From Paraglomus occultum (Eukaryota > Glomeromycota > Glomeromycetes > Paraglomerales > Paraglomeraceae), in assembly GCA_910592205.1 (NCBI GenBank), contig CAJVPJ010000523.1, positions 1 to 22,696 of the forward strand: a stretch of 22,696 bases of DNA, written 5' to 3'. The notes under the pieces were generated by a model that was given only the letters and a program-made list of their open reading frames with translations, searched no databases and was not told where the DNA came from. A program made the position numbers and the translations under genes. How positions within the stretch are numbered: position 1 is the first letter of the stretch; each line of letters begins with the position of its first letter. Of this stretch, positions 9,915-20,309 are shown in pieces.

Positions 9915-12500
9915 ATGGATTTACTCCTCGCAAAAGTTGAAGCGCTTGAATGGAATCTCTTATCAAATAAGGCAGTCGAGGATGCTCAACAAACGACAGC
10001 CATATTAGTGTCAAATGTAGTCAACGGACAATATAAACATGTTCTCACTTCTAATGAAGTTAGACTCTTCTTAGGAACCGATATCCCGGAGGATTCTTTT
10101 GCAGCAAAAAATCTGGCTGATGCACTTGATCTGCGTAAATATGTATCAGATAGACTGGATCTTTATCTCGGAGACTCGCCAGAATTTCAAAGAGAAAATC
10201 AACTGCTTCGTCAACTACGGGCGCTGTGCGTTGCTGCCGCTTGTCTTAATGCTTTCGTACAAACAGCATGGACTGGTCCCGCCTTTGACCTGGTGCCCGA
10301 GGACCTCCTTCCTAGAATCATTAGATCAGTGGGGGATGAATTGAAAACGAAGGTATTAAAGGAATTGTCGGTTGATGGTGAGAATGTTTATCACTTAACC
10401 CCATCTGCGTTGTTTTTGCTGATAGCAAGATGTATCTTAGTGGACAATTCCGACCGTCTAAATGGGTTGAAAACGACGCAGTGGTGGGGACAAAGAGCGT
10501 TATTTATGCAACAAAGGTTACTTGATAACCCTGCTGGATCGCTACATGGCCTTATGTTTGACTATTTTTCATCAATCGAATCTAAGCTTCCGCCACTCAC
10601 TCCAGATACAAACGAAATTTACGTTCGGTTTAATTTAGAATATGGACTTTTACATCATTATTATCAGAAAGATACGTTAGCAATAGCAAGATTTTTAAAA
10701 GCTCAGGAATATAGCGGCTTGAAATGGAAACTTACGGGTGCTCTCGGAAGGCGCACCAAGTTTCAAACTTTTGATGTATCTCAGCTCCTTCTTGTCGCTA
10801 ATAGTATCGAAGTCGAAAACAGTGGACAACAGGTGGACTCGACGTTTGCCATGCCTGACAACGTTTCTCTAAATGATGATACTCTGTTGGAAAGTATCGA
10901 ATTAACAAGAACTGCAGATGATAATCAAAGAGACGAAACAGATATAGATCTTGAGAATCAAGGCAGTCTCAAAGTAATCGATCAGTGTATTCTCCTGGCA
11001 TTTTGTCTCAATGTCAAAAACACAAGTCCTGCCCATGGCATCACTAATGAGCAAATGGAACCGTACGTAGCCCGCGTTTTGGAGAATCCCAATAATTGGA
11101 TGGTTCATACAATGGGTCTTCTTCTCCGGTCTCGCCTGGAGAAAGAAAAGTCGCGCACTGTTGAGCGATCTGCCCTTCAACTCCAAGCATTAGTTGATCA
11201 ATTTCCCATGGAGATTTCTAGTGCTCAGGAGCGTATCCAATATTTTTATGTGATGCTATTACCATCGAAATGGGAAATGGAAAAGGAGCTCGCCGAAAGA
11301 TTTATTTCACTTGGAGTCATACGTTCGGCACTACAGATATTCGAGCGACTAGAGATGTGGGAAGACGTAATAAATTGCTATATAATGCTTGAGAAACACA
11401 AGACAGCCACCGAAATTATTATTGATCGATTGAACATGACGCCAGATTCTCCTATACTTTACTGTTTGCTTGGCGACGTGGAACAAAATCCTATAAACTG
11501 GGAGCGCGCCTGGGAATTATCCGGGCATAAATTTGCACGAGCTATGCGATCACTCGGCGGATATTGGTTCAAAAAAGAGGAATATTCCAAATGTATTGAA
11601 TGCTATAAAAAAGCGCTAAAAATTAACCCTTTATTCGACAAATCTTGGTTTATTCAAGGTTGCGCGGCTATGCGTATCAACGACTGGGTTACCGCGGCAG
11701 AGGCGTTTGTACGCGTTATTTCCATTGATCCTGAAAACGGCGAAGCATGGAACAATCTCGCATCAGTACTCATTAAGCAAAATCGTAAACGAGAAGCATT
11801 CAATGCGTTGCAGCAGGGTCTTAAACAAAGATACGACAGCTGGAAAATGTGGACTAATTACATGTACGTGGCAATCGATATAGGAGACTTTGCTGAAGCC
11901 ATTCGCGCTATGCAAAGAATAGTCGAACTACAATGGGAGAAGATAGGAGATCACTGTGTTGATTTAGAAGTGTTGGAGATTATAGTGAATTCTGTCACGC
12001 GTGGAGTCAGAGATGCAGATAATGAGGATACGTCAAGATTAGCTCCTAAACTCGAACATTTATTAAGTGATACTATCACATCTCATATGACATCTAATCC
12101 CAAAATATGGAAATTATGTGGCAATTTTTGGTTTTGGCAAAAAGCTTATGACAAAGCGCTCGAAGCACATCTCAAAGCATGGAGAGCAATTTCCAAAAAT
12201 GAGAAACTGACATATTCAGTTCTAACATTCAATGATGTTGCTCGTGTTGCTCTTGATTTGGTGGAAATGTATCAGAATGTTGGTCCGTTGATGTGTGAAA
12301 GAGACAAAGAAGAGAAATTGGCGGATGGAACAACGCGAGTTATCAAAGTGGAGGAGATTGTGTGTAAGGATTGGTTACGCCAAGCTACAAAAGTATTGAG
12401 TGGATTGATCAAAACTACTGAGGATTATTTTGGGGGAACTGAAATGCATAATAGTTTAGTGAATACCTTGAAAGATCTTAATCAATTAAAAGAAGAATAA
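9915..12500 (+). CDS. EMW1: TTC27/Emw1 family TPR-repeat protein
   Basis: A single-exon frame of 861 residues, close to the usual size of human TTC27 and yeast Emw1. The N-terminal two thirds are helical and carry family blocks such as WWGQRALFMQQRLL and, near residue 460, ERFISLGVIRSALQIFERLE. About four tandem TPR units follow from about residue 543 to 680 (KEEYSKCIECYKKALKINP, WVTAAEAFVRVISIDP, AWNNLASVLIKQNRKREAF, FAEAIRAMQRIVELQ). A further TPR-like unit lies near residue 728 (KIWKLCGNFWFWQKAYDKAL). The yeast homologue is essential and linked to cell-wall integrity. The molecular activity is not firmly known, so only a protein-interaction role is inferred. The start context is weak (C at -3), but the N-terminus matches the family. 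Absence of introns over 2.6 kb contrasts with the neighbours. Confidence 0.93.
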   Translation: MDLLLAKVEALEWNLLSNKAVEDAQQTTAILVSNVVNGQYKHVLTSNEVRLFLGTDIPEDSFAAKNLADALDLRKYVSDRLDLYLGDSPEFQRENQLLRQLRALCVAAACLNAFVQTAWTGPAFDLVPEDLLPRIIRSVGDELKTKVLKELSVDGENVYHLTPSALFLLIARCILVDNSDRLNGLKTTQWWGQRALFMQQRLLDNPAGSLHGLMFDYFSSIESKLPPLTPDTNEIYVRFNLEYGLLHHYYQKDTLAIARFLKAQEYSGLKWKLTGALGRRTKFQTFDVSQLLLVANSIEVENSGQQVDSTFAMPDNVSLNDDTLLESIELTRTADDNQRDETDIDLENQGSLKVIDQCILLAFCLNVKNTSPAHGITNEQMEPYVARVLENPNNWMVHTMGLLLRSRLEKEKSRTVERSALQLQALVDQFPMEISSAQERIQYFYVMLLPSKWEMEKELAERFISLGVIRSALQIFERLEMWEDVINCYIMLEKHKTATEIIIDRLNMTPDSPILYCLLGDVEQNPINWERAWELSGHKFARAMRSLGGYWFKKEEYSKCIECYKKALKINPLFDKSWFIQGCAAMRINDWVTAAEAFVRVISIDPENGEAWNNLASVLIKQNRKREAFNALQQGLKQRYDSWKMWTNYMYVAIDIGDFAEAIRAMQRIVELQWEKIGDHCVDLEVLEIIVNSVTRGVRDADNEDTSRLAPKLEHLLSDTITSHMTSNPKIWKLCGNFWFWQKAYDKALEAHLKAWRAISKNEKLTYSVLTFNDVARVALDLVEMYQNVGPLMCERDKEEKLADGTTRVIKVEEIVCKDWLRQATKVLSGLIKTTEDYFGGTEMHNSLVNTLKDLNQLKEE

Positions 12501-12881
12501 TTTGCCAGTAAAGGCCCATCTATTAGTAAATTGCAGTAATATATAGTGAATGAGGTAATTAGCACAATTATTTATTCAGTTCATTAAGCGTTATAGTTGA
12601 TATGCAAGCTTTCAATTTCATGTCTGGGATTTTTTATAAGGGATTTATCATTAGCAGTCTCTGATATTAAACAACCAAGAACGTCTTGTTTGTAACAGAC
12701 CAATCACAATGTTTCCATATCATGTACTATCGTAATGTATTGTTTGCATATTATTGATGTATGATTCCTTATCCTGATATTTTTCATAGCCTGTAGGACC
12801 ATTAAGAATAATGGCTTAATAATCATAGACAAATTACTTTAAGAAAGTGTATATGAACCTAGACTGTACTAGCTATATTAT

Positions 12882-12942
12882 TAAATTAGAATCACTGGTT
12901 TCGTGTCCTTTATTAATATTAAGCGTAAATTAGAATCACTGG
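12882..12942 (+). repeat. 17-bp direct repeat pair
   Basis: TAAATTAGAATCACTGG occurs at 12882-12898 and again, identically, at 12926-12942, 44 bases apart. It could be a local slip duplication or the footprint of a small element. It lies 380-440 bases after the TTC27 stop. Confidence 0.8.
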
Positions 12943-13719
12943 ATGAATTTTTTAAAAAACCAACATAAATATTATAGAAATGCTTACCCTATTACTACAT
13001 GTTCAAATGAACGTTTTAGTGTCTCCGTAACCATATTCCAAGGTATTCTCCCTCAATATCAAGACCGTCAATATCTCCATAATTCAAGTTTCCCGCAGCA
13101 GAAACGTTTGAAAAGGAGTAGTCAGTTAAGTGGTATGTGCTAATACTAAGCAGTAAAAGATTCTCGCAAAGGAGAAGGTAACGCGGCTTTTACGCGACTT
13201 TTTGTGACTATTGGAAACATTCTTTACTCACTTTATTTATTTATTAATTAATTACACTTTTTTTCTTGTATTAGTATACTATTGTTCTTATTTAAATTTT
13301 CTTTTTATCGCAATTATGAATTTTCACGTTTGATTACGCTTTTGTAAAATACCTTTGCATATTTCTTTTGCTTTTTGACTTTTTGTTTTAGCTTGTATAA
13401 TGAAAGATACTTTAATAAATTCGACATGTTAATAAATCTAAGTGAATTGTTTGGTGATCGAATCAGGGCAGGATGAGAGAACGAGAAGAGTGCGGTCTAT
13501 ATCCATCAAAGTTTCAGCGTTTCAAAGGTGTTTGGTCTATTACTATTGCAGACTTGGAGTTCATATCATGCTAAATATGCATAACGTTGAGACTATCTGT
13601 TGACTGCTCGTTGCTCTGCCAATGAGGATTTGAAAGAATATCATCTACAAGATGAAATTAATGACCCAGGGCTGCTCCAGCTTCAGAAAAATTCTTTGAA
13701 TATTCAAGTGACCGGGTAG

Positions 13720-13773
13720 ATCGCGAGGAACTTTCATTCACAGCAAGATGCTTGCTAAAGCCCAGTTTAAGCT
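13720..13773 (+). repeat. Dispersed repeat, copy B
   Basis: It begins ATCGCGAGGAACTTT and ends TTTAAGCT. It is the partner of 6622-6676, with about ten differences by eye. In one frame it reads HSKMLAKAQFKLIYEKL, possibly from an old coding repeat. The family is unknown. Confidence 0.6.
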
Positions 13774-14473
13774 TATATATGAAAAATTACGCCAGATGAC
13801 AAATTTATCAATAAAAGTATAACAACGCGTTCTCTTTGTTTATTTTCATAATTTTTTCTGTTAAAAATGCCTAAGAAATTTACTTGGTCCCAAAGGCGAC
13901 AGAGAATTTGTGGGAAAGTAGAATTCATGATGTATCTCAGCCGCGGCGTGCAATTGTCAGACATCCACTCAAGGTTCATGTTTTTTGTTCGCGGATTTCG
14001 TTGTTTTACTGAAAATATGAATGGAGAGCTTTACCGGAAAAATTTAACGGAAAATCTTTTCTCCAATGCTTCAACCTATCGGGGTGATTTTCCATCAAGA
14101 CATTGACCCCTAGCACACTGCCAGGTTAACAAAGGAACTTCTGAAAGAAAAATGTCCAAAAGTTCTTGATTGGCCTTTTACTCACCTGACTTAAATTGAC
14201 CACTAGATAAATTTACGTTATTACTTATTATTATTATTTTGTGCAGATAAAATTTTATGTAAATTGGTTGTGAAATAAAAAATTTAAAATTCTCGCCACT
14301 ACTGATATAGTGACCATTTGAAAACCATACGTGTAATGTAAATACTATACTGCTACAATCGCTACATTCTTTTAACTTGATTTTGTTACACATCGTCCAT
14401 ATTTATATCAAACAGACAATGTTCATTGACAAAAAATTAAATTTACAGAATTGTTGTCTCTCGAACAAAGAAA

Positions 14474-16206
14474 ATGGACTTCTTAAAGGCAGAGATCGAA
14501 AAGAAGAGAAAAAGAAATGAATCATTGTATAGTACCGAAGGATCTACAACGAAAAAGTACCTGCGTCAGAGAGATCTAGAGAAAAAGAGAGAGGAAGAAT
14601 ATTTGAAGGAACAAACTGAGAGGGAGAGACAACGGGAGGTACGGTACGCGATAAAGTCTACATAGAGAAAGGATTCCGAAGATCATAACCAGCGATTCTC
14701 TTTCTTTTCTTTTTATTTTTTCACAGGAGAAGTTGAAGGAGAAGAATCGAACGGTGCGATTTTACACGTTTTGATAAATATTCGTAGTTACTATTTACCG
14801 TGTGTCTAATTCTCGTTCGATTTACATTCTTAGCAGTTCTTACGCCTAGCCGAACAAAAAAAGGGAGATAAATCAGGTTCAGACGGAGAAGGCCATAATA
14901 CTGGCGTAAGTACTGACTTGATGTTTGCCCATTCAATATAACATTAGTTTTCTTTGACCTTTGTTCCCCATATTGAACTCACGATTCTCCTTTTAAACTT
15001 GCTCCCAAAGGCTAACAGTAGTGATACGCTAAATATTGCCGTAGATGAAGTAGTACGACGTCTTCGCGCAAAAGGACAACCGATTCGACTTTTCGGCGAA
15101 ACCGATGAGGAGCGCAAGATTCGTCTAAGAGCACTTGAAGTCATTGAAGAGAGAACGGAAGTAAGCGATAAATCAGATTTATTTGTGCTGATTAATACAA
15201 AGATATATACAGTTAACTACACACACGTATTTGTATGCACATAGGGTCAACGAAATGATTTTATGAAAACATTGGAAGAGATGGAGACGGGTCTGGATCT
15301 CGAAGTGCTTGGTTCACGAGGTGACGGCTCTGCTGATAAAGATGAAAAAAAAAAGAAGATTATCGAAGACTCTGCATTGGTAAGTTGCTGTTACGCTCTT
15401 ATTCATGTTGCAATTGTAACGTCATCTGTTGCTGACTCATGTCTAAATTCTGTCATAAGGACGCAACTCAAATATCGCTAGAATTACTAGAAAAAGATCC
15501 GGACAAACTTCATATGTTAATTTACACATTTTTCAAGAGACTTTTGCGAGAGTGGGAACAGGAATTGAATAATCGCCCTGATAATGTGAAACGCAGTACT
15601 CAGGGTAAACTTCAGGCCGCTATCCAGAGACAGACTACCGAATATTTGAAACCATTCTTTCGAACATTGAAAAGAAAGGTGCGAATTTTAGTTTCCATTG
15701 GGAGTTTGGTGTTGATTGAGCAGACTATTGTGGATTTTAAGATGTGAGTACCATAGATTTCTCATACACTTTGAAACCCAAATTCAGAGAATAGAGCCCG
15801 ATGTATTGGCGCGAGTCACTGAAATAACGCATTACATGCAAAAGCGAGAATATATAAATGCCAACGATGCATATTTACGACTATCAATTGGTAATGCCCC
15901 ATGGCCCATCGGAGTTACTATGGTGGGGTAAGTAATACGTCAAATAAGCAAAACGCTGTTTTTGTATTTTCGAGGTTTCTTTCCTTATTACAAGCCTTAA
16001 TATTACTTCTTTTGACTCATACACATGCACTCTTCTTCTCTCCTAGTATCCACGAACGTTCGGCACGTGAAAAGATTTTCTCGGCTCAGGTAGCTCATGT
16101 ACTTAATGACGAAGCCACTCGTAAGTGGATTCAGTCGATAAAAAGATTGATGACCTTTTGCCAATCGAAATATCCTCCCAAGGATAATTCGCAGCTGATG
16201 GGATGA
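14474..16206 (+). CDS. PRP18: Pre-mRNA-splicing factor Prp18
   Basis: Prp18 acts in the spliceosome at the second catalytic step, with Slu7, helping 3' splice-site joining. Eight exons: 14474-14638, 14727-14753, 14834-14905, 15011-15160, 15245-15379, 15460-15678, 15788-15927, 16047-16206. All phases agree and give 355 residues; human PRPF18 is about 342. The N-terminus [16 protein letters not shown] and a long charged coiled region are typical. The Prp4-like motif [20 protein letters not shown] is present. The C-terminal Prp18 domain carries [17 protein letters not shown], the conserved loop [16 protein letters not shown] and [19 protein letters not shown]. Introns are 80-119 nt. Exon 2 is only 27 bases. 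The exon 3 acceptor is TAGCAG, so the Gln codon at 14834-14836 may be included or skipped. Confidence 0.96.
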
Positions 16207-16268
16207 AAATTATATATGGATATAAAAGACTTGGAGATACACTGTTTAGTTGGGTAATCGTAATTGTT

Positions 16269-16274
16269 AAATAA
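16269..16274 (+). promoter_or_regulatory. Candidate polyadenylation signal for PRP18
   Basis: AATAAA beginning 63 bases after the PRP18 stop codon. It is assigned from position and consensus. Confidence 0.5.
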
Positions 16275-16658
16275 ATTATACTCGCAAGTATTAATGTAAT
16301 ATTACATTCGGAAGAGACTTTAGAGAGACTATATTAAGATAGCTTGTTCCTACACAGTGACTTTTCTTCTCATAAATATTTACTAATGATACGATAAGGA
16401 AGAGTTCAATCTGTATTAATTTATCGTCCGCCCAGCGAAAGGTTGGGGCTGAAAACGAATTTTATTAAATTCGCTCAAAAAATTAAATGATCGTTTAGAA
16501 TACATAAACTTCGAATTCAATACACCCCAGCCGGGAGCGATTCATGTTTTGAGTGTACTCTGTAAGTGTAGACAATAAACAATGTGTTGAGACCTTTTCT
16601 CGTTTACAAGACTGCCAATTCACATCCGTTTGAATAGCTTAGTTACAACTGTAATCTA

Positions 16659-16664
16659 TTTATT
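16659..16664 (-). promoter_or_regulatory. Candidate polyadenylation signal for COX6
   Basis: AATAAA on the minus strand, about 124 bases past the COX6 stop codon. It is assigned from position and consensus only. Confidence 0.35.
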
Positions 16665-16787
16665 ATACCTACTCTCCCTTTTCCCTTCCCTTCCCTCCTC
16701 CTCCCTTCCTACAAGCAATAGTTCTTGAAACCGAATATGAAACATACCCAGTTACTTAAATTTGGCACCCATTTCCAGAGACGAGTT

Positions 16788-17424
16788 TCACGTTGACATC
16801 TCTTCTGCTGTCAAAATTCCCAGTTTATCCTTAAGAGGCTTCAATTCTTCCAAGTATAAATTATATTGTTGCTGATTCTCAACTTTTTGTTTAAGGCCCT
16901 CAAAAATTCTAACTGCAGTAGAATAATCATCCATACGTCGGGCAGCATTGAGTGCTGCCTCAATTATCGGGACGGCAGGAACCAAGTCGTAAGCAAAGCA
17001 ATTGTTTAAGCCTCGTTGCAAGTCAAACAAATCCTCGGCGTTTTCAAAGTATTTAACGTAGCGATCGGTAAATGCCTCGAAGGATTCATCTTCATGTCCC
17101 GACGAGTATAATCGAATACTCGCAGGTGCAATTGAAGGGGCTTGGAAAGATGGGAAGACAGAATGGAGAGCTTGTTAATAGTTGAAGATTGGAGTTTTGA
17201 AATACAAATGAAATTGTAGTCTTGTTTTCTAAAGATACTGTTATTCCTTTTCCTTTCCCTTTTTCTTCTTTCCCCTGCTCTTACTCCTGCTCTTTTCGAT
17301 CTTTTCTCCATGTTTTACCCAGCCTACCAACAGTTTCCAACGATCTGGCTCTCCTCGTGCCCAGTGCGCTCCTTTCAATACCAACTCGAGGAAATACGCG
17401 AATGATGGCAGGGAGTCTGTTCAT
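16788..17424 (-). CDS. COX6: Cytochrome c oxidase subunit 5A (fungal Cox6), mitochondrial precursor
   Basis: A nuclear-encoded subunit of respiratory complex IV on the matrix side of the inner mitochondrial membrane. Two exons: 17424-17319 and 17140-16788, giving 152 residues; yeast Cox6 is 148. Exon 1 encodes an Arg-rich, acid-free N-terminus (MNRLPAIIRVFPRVG) that fits an import presequence. A likely processing region is SIRLYSSGHEDE. The mature part matches the family throughout: EAFTDRYVKYFENAEDLFDL, RGLNNCFAYDLVPAVPIIEA, ALNAARRMDDYSTAVRIFEG, LKQKVENQQQYNLYLEELKP. The second exon is certain. Exon 1 is inferred from the presequence and matching phase. Two in-phase donors lie nine bases apart (GTAAAA at 17318, GTAGGC at 17327); I prefer the first. 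The 178-nt intron holds a long purine-rich tract on the sense strand. Confidence 0.9.
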
Positions 17425-18815
17425 GTTCACCTATCACTATCGAGTTGCTCCTATGGCTATTGGTAATGCGTTATGGTTTGGAGACGATGCGATGGATAAG
17501 TTTTTTTCTCCTTGTCGCGAGAATACGATTAACTGTATATTGTGTTGTAAAGAATTTTTTTTTATCGGATGATTTATTATTTATAGTAATAGGCGATCTG
17601 TCCTACGTCAATAAGGAGATGATCGCAAGGATAATTGGGAGGGTATACATTTTAGAGAGGGAACAATCCGATTGGTTTCATGTCTCAAGTCACAAACATC
17701 GTTCTTCTGGCGATCTAATTTCTTTACGCGTCTTTTCCATATTATCGAGTTGCTTTTCATATGACCAGATATAACATTTGATATCTACGTGAGTAAATAA
17801 ATAAATGAGTCATTAGAATGTAATTTATTATGTCTTATTCGAGTGCTGCAACTCTTGACTCAAGTCGCTTCTTGTCAGGCTGGCATTCATTCAAGTCTTT
17901 ATCTTCTCAGAAAGCTGACTCGTAAATCTTTGTTGTTAGAATGCAGTAAACCAGCACCCTCACGTAATATTGTGTCGGTATACCTCACCTGCTATAATTC
18001 ATGGAATTCTATTGAAAAAAAGCTAACAAAGGCTCTATGGAAGCGGCAAAAACTACCCGCATCATTAATTAAGCACGCTTACTCAGCAATCATCTCACCT
18101 GAAGTAAGACAACTTCCTTAATGCAGTGTTAACTGAGTCCCTGATAAAGTCGATTCTGCTTGCATTTGTGTCATCATATACACAGTTAGACGAATATGTA
18201 TATTATTATATCCAATACTATATCATGTATATTTTGTCCTTACGTACGTACCACGAACAACTTCATCAGTATACAGCTGTCCCTTGGCCCTACTTTGAAA
18301 TCGAATATACAGTATTTATTAATTACAAGCAAATTCTATTGATTAGACTTTTTCCGCCGACTCGAATTTAAGACAAATGTAACTTCAGTTGTGATCCCTT
18401 TGTTCTAGGCAGTTTCAAAAAATACATACCACTTGATCAAAAAACCATAGATGTTATTAAAAGCGAACAAACGATAAAATAGAATTGCTAGAAAAAGGCT
18501 TCATCCTTGACAAAGATCAGGGTCAGAGTATAATAGAGGAAATTAGTCAAACTATTGAAGAAAAGGAAAAAGAAAAAATATAGGACTTACAGTATATTTT
18601 CCCTGTAGTAGTATTGATATAAACGAATAAGTTTATAATGACGAGTGCAGTAAGCGATGTTAGTATTAGTTATAATATAGACGCCTTAGTGCCTAGATTC
18701 GATATCAATACATAACTTTCGATGGTTACAAGGCGTGCTGATGATTGATGAATCGTCCAATTTGTGAGTAAAAAAACTTTTATCGAAATATTACCGTATT
18801 TCTATGACTAGAATA
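17425..18815. other. Gene-poor region upstream of COX6
   Basis: The first few hundred bases should contain the COX6 promoter. Beyond that I find no gene. Frames at 17445-17774, 17843-18121 and 18126-18371 show no domain, and their codons look random. A short charged frame near 18478-18582 (ELLEKGFILDKDQG, then EEKEKEKI and a stop) could be a scrap of a coding element. From here rightward the window is mostly decayed repeats. Confidence 0.4.
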
Positions 18816-19200
18816 CCCCGGGTACTTCATCAGGGGGGTATTCTGATGGGAAGAAGTATACGTATATCTGTGTAAAGTACCCTTAAAAAATTTGTTATAT
18901 CAGATAACTATGACAACAGTCAACAGCACTATTCACAGAGCGAATTTCAGTAATAAGGTACGTCGTTCTTGGTGTGTTCGCGAGAAACTAATGGTTGTAG
19001 GGTATCAGTAGAGATGGACGGTAGCAAAGATGAGATTCTGTTCGATTATTATGGTTGAATTAGAAGACGAATTTACAGTAGACGCGGATAAAGAAAATAG
19101 GAATGATATGCTTGACGGACCAATGACATTGATAATGTTTATGAAGAGGATACCGTTACAGTATTCGAAAAGATGTAGTAGGCTGATAAGTTCTTGTTAC
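18816..19200 (+). mobile_element. CCCGGG-ended element, copy 1 (5' part, decayed)
   Basis: It starts with CCCCGGGTACTTCATCAGGG, closely matching the sequence at 22329. An ATG at 19014, about 200 bases inside, opens a frame beginning MDGSKDEILFDYYG that soon hits a stop. The acidic character continues in the next frames (VELEDEFTVDADKENRND, then DNVYEEDTVTVFEKM), which suggests one or two frameshifts in an acidic N-terminal region. The second copy has ATG at 22509 opening MDGTEDELV. Shared ends and start region show one repeat family. Acidic N-termini occur in several DNA-transposase families, but I cannot assign one. The right boundary is not visible. Confidence 0.5.
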
Positions 19201-19380
19201 CTTTAAAATATTTTCTAACACATTCAGTATACTACAAATAAAATAAACATGAATAGTTTATATGAGATCATAATGTCAATTGTGAATTTGGCAACTAAGT
19301 TTATGACATGGACATGATCTTCCATTTTTCCTTCACATAATTGCATCTGAGACATATTTGTAGGGTTCAAAAGTCATATT

Positions 19381-19539
19381 CATCAGGATAGGGAGTCGGG
19401 CTTCGATACTGACTCCCCCGGCTCCCAATTTCTATTGGTGATTCCGTAGGATTTTGATACGAAGGAACTAATCGAATACCTGCGGGAGAAGAACTTGAAA
19501 CTTATTGAGGCGATAAATTATCTGGCATCACTTACATAA
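19381..19539 (+). pseudogene. SAM-domain-like fragment
   Basis: One frame reads ESGFDTDSPGSQFLLVIP, a TAG at 19447-19449, then DFDTKELIEYLREKNLKL and IEAINYLASLT before a TAA at 19537-19539. The second half resembles the first two helices of sterile alpha motif domains as I remember them from Glomeromycotina proteins (pattern F/Y-NTEELIEFLR). The domain is cut off where a Tc1-type relic begins. It may be the left part of a gene whose right part is at 21138. This is a pattern-based call with no search behind it. Confidence 0.35.
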
Positions 19540-19554
19540 CAAACAATTTCAGCA

Positions 19555-20205
19555 TATATGATAGTCCGCGTGTACAAGACGACACTGTTTCCAACCATTG
19601 CATCTCAAGGAACCAATTCTGAACAGTTCCCAAAGGATGCCTGCAAGTTTTCAATTGTTTCAGTGTTGGGACATTCTTCAAGTTCTTTGCCCAACATAAT
19701 ATTTGCATTTTCTCCATCCATTGCCTTTATCCTATTTTGGACAATAAAATCTTGCAACTCTGGACGGTGTTTAGGATCATTGTTCTGTTGCAAGCGCCAA
19801 TTCCTACCATATATGCTGAGTTGGGTCTACAAAATATTTATGTAGAACAGGCCATCCATTATTTCCGTGAAGCAAAATAGAGGTGTTTTTCCTCTCTTTG
19901 AGATGCCTCCCTATGCCATAACTTTTTGGCGTGATTTTGACAACCTTCGGATAGTTTTTCATCACTTTTGTTTCGAAAAATGTCGAATGCCGTCTCGTCG
20001 GTGAAAATCGTTTTGTCCCACCTATCACGCAAATGCTCCCTCTACCCGTTTTGCATATGACTATTCGTAAGCATGGGCGTGGCATGAGGTACGGAACTTC
20101 CGCCAAATCGTCATATGTGAAATTGAAGTATCTTGGGTTTCTTCTACTGCTACAGCAAGTTGCCGCGCACGCGTACCGGTATCCTGAACTTCCTTTTCAA
20201 TTATC
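19555..20205 (-). pseudogene. Tc1/mariner-type transposase relic (minus strand)
   Basis: On the minus strand, a helix-turn-helix-like piece (ARQLAVAVEETQDTSISHMT, then IWRKFR) near 20200-20100 is followed by the first catalytic block WDKTIFTDETAFDIFRN near 20010. Next come KSRQKVMA...GGISKRGKTPLFCF, then the second catalytic block RLQQNNDPKHRPELQDFI near 19785. The typical C-terminal tail is PTLKQLKTCRHPLGTVQNWF...LEMQWLETVSSCTRG. These lie in different frames with stops, so it is inactive. The usual WPSQSPDLNPIE segment with the third acidic residue is not readable. Part of the N-terminal DNA-binding region is also missing. No terminal inverted repeats were identified. Confidence 0.75.
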
Positions 20206-20309
20206 AATACGTACCAACTCGTACATGTGTAACTCAAAATAAACGCGTAATCCATGGATCAAAACAAAGCTTATGTAATGGACTATTATTTACTTGCTTC
20301 ACGCTTTAC

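Larger units (their letters stand above)
12501..14473. other. 2-kb intergenic region between TTC27 and PRP18
   Basis: This strongly AT-rich region holds no gene I can support. It contains a 17-base direct repeat (12882 and 12926) and a dispersed repeat copy at 13720-13773. The part from about 13440 to 13780 is less AT-rich and looks like decayed coding or repeat sequence. A 79-residue frame at 13867-14106 (MPKKFTWSQRRQR...) has no recognisable domain or exon borders. The PRP18 promoter should lie in the last few hundred bases; no clear TATA box is seen. Confidence 0.45.
16207..16787. other. Convergent 3' intergenic region (PRP18 / COX6)
   Basis: Spacer between two converging genes. It holds AATAAA for PRP18 at 16269-16274 and a minus-strand AATAAA at 16659-16664 for COX6. 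A small hairpin at 16456-16473 (CGAATTT, loop TATT, AAATTCG) and a C/T-rich run at about 16672-16710 are also visible. No gene is recognised. Confidence 0.5.

Noticed and set aside
13867-14106. 79-residue frame starting MPKKFTWSQRRQR
   Set aside because: Basic start but no recognisable domain, no promoter or poly(A) features, and it lies among decayed repeat sequence.
16456-16473. 7-bp-stem hairpin between PRP18 and COX6
   Set aside because: Considered as a terminator or small RNA. The stem is short and AT-rich, and eukaryotic genes do not need such a terminator, so chance is likely.
17222-17774. Two plus-strand frames of 109-116 residues
   Set aside because: The first is antisense to COX6 exon 1 and its intron, where the purine tract keeps the opposite strand open; the second shows no domain.
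17843-18371. Two consecutive plus-strand frames of 81-92 residues
   Set aside because: No family resemblance, no splice logic joining them, and tyrosine-rich AT-driven composition in the second.
19391-19417. GGGAGTC...GACTCCC hairpin
   Set aside because: The stem is only 7 bp with a 13-base loop and lies within the SAM-like coding relic, so codon content explains it.
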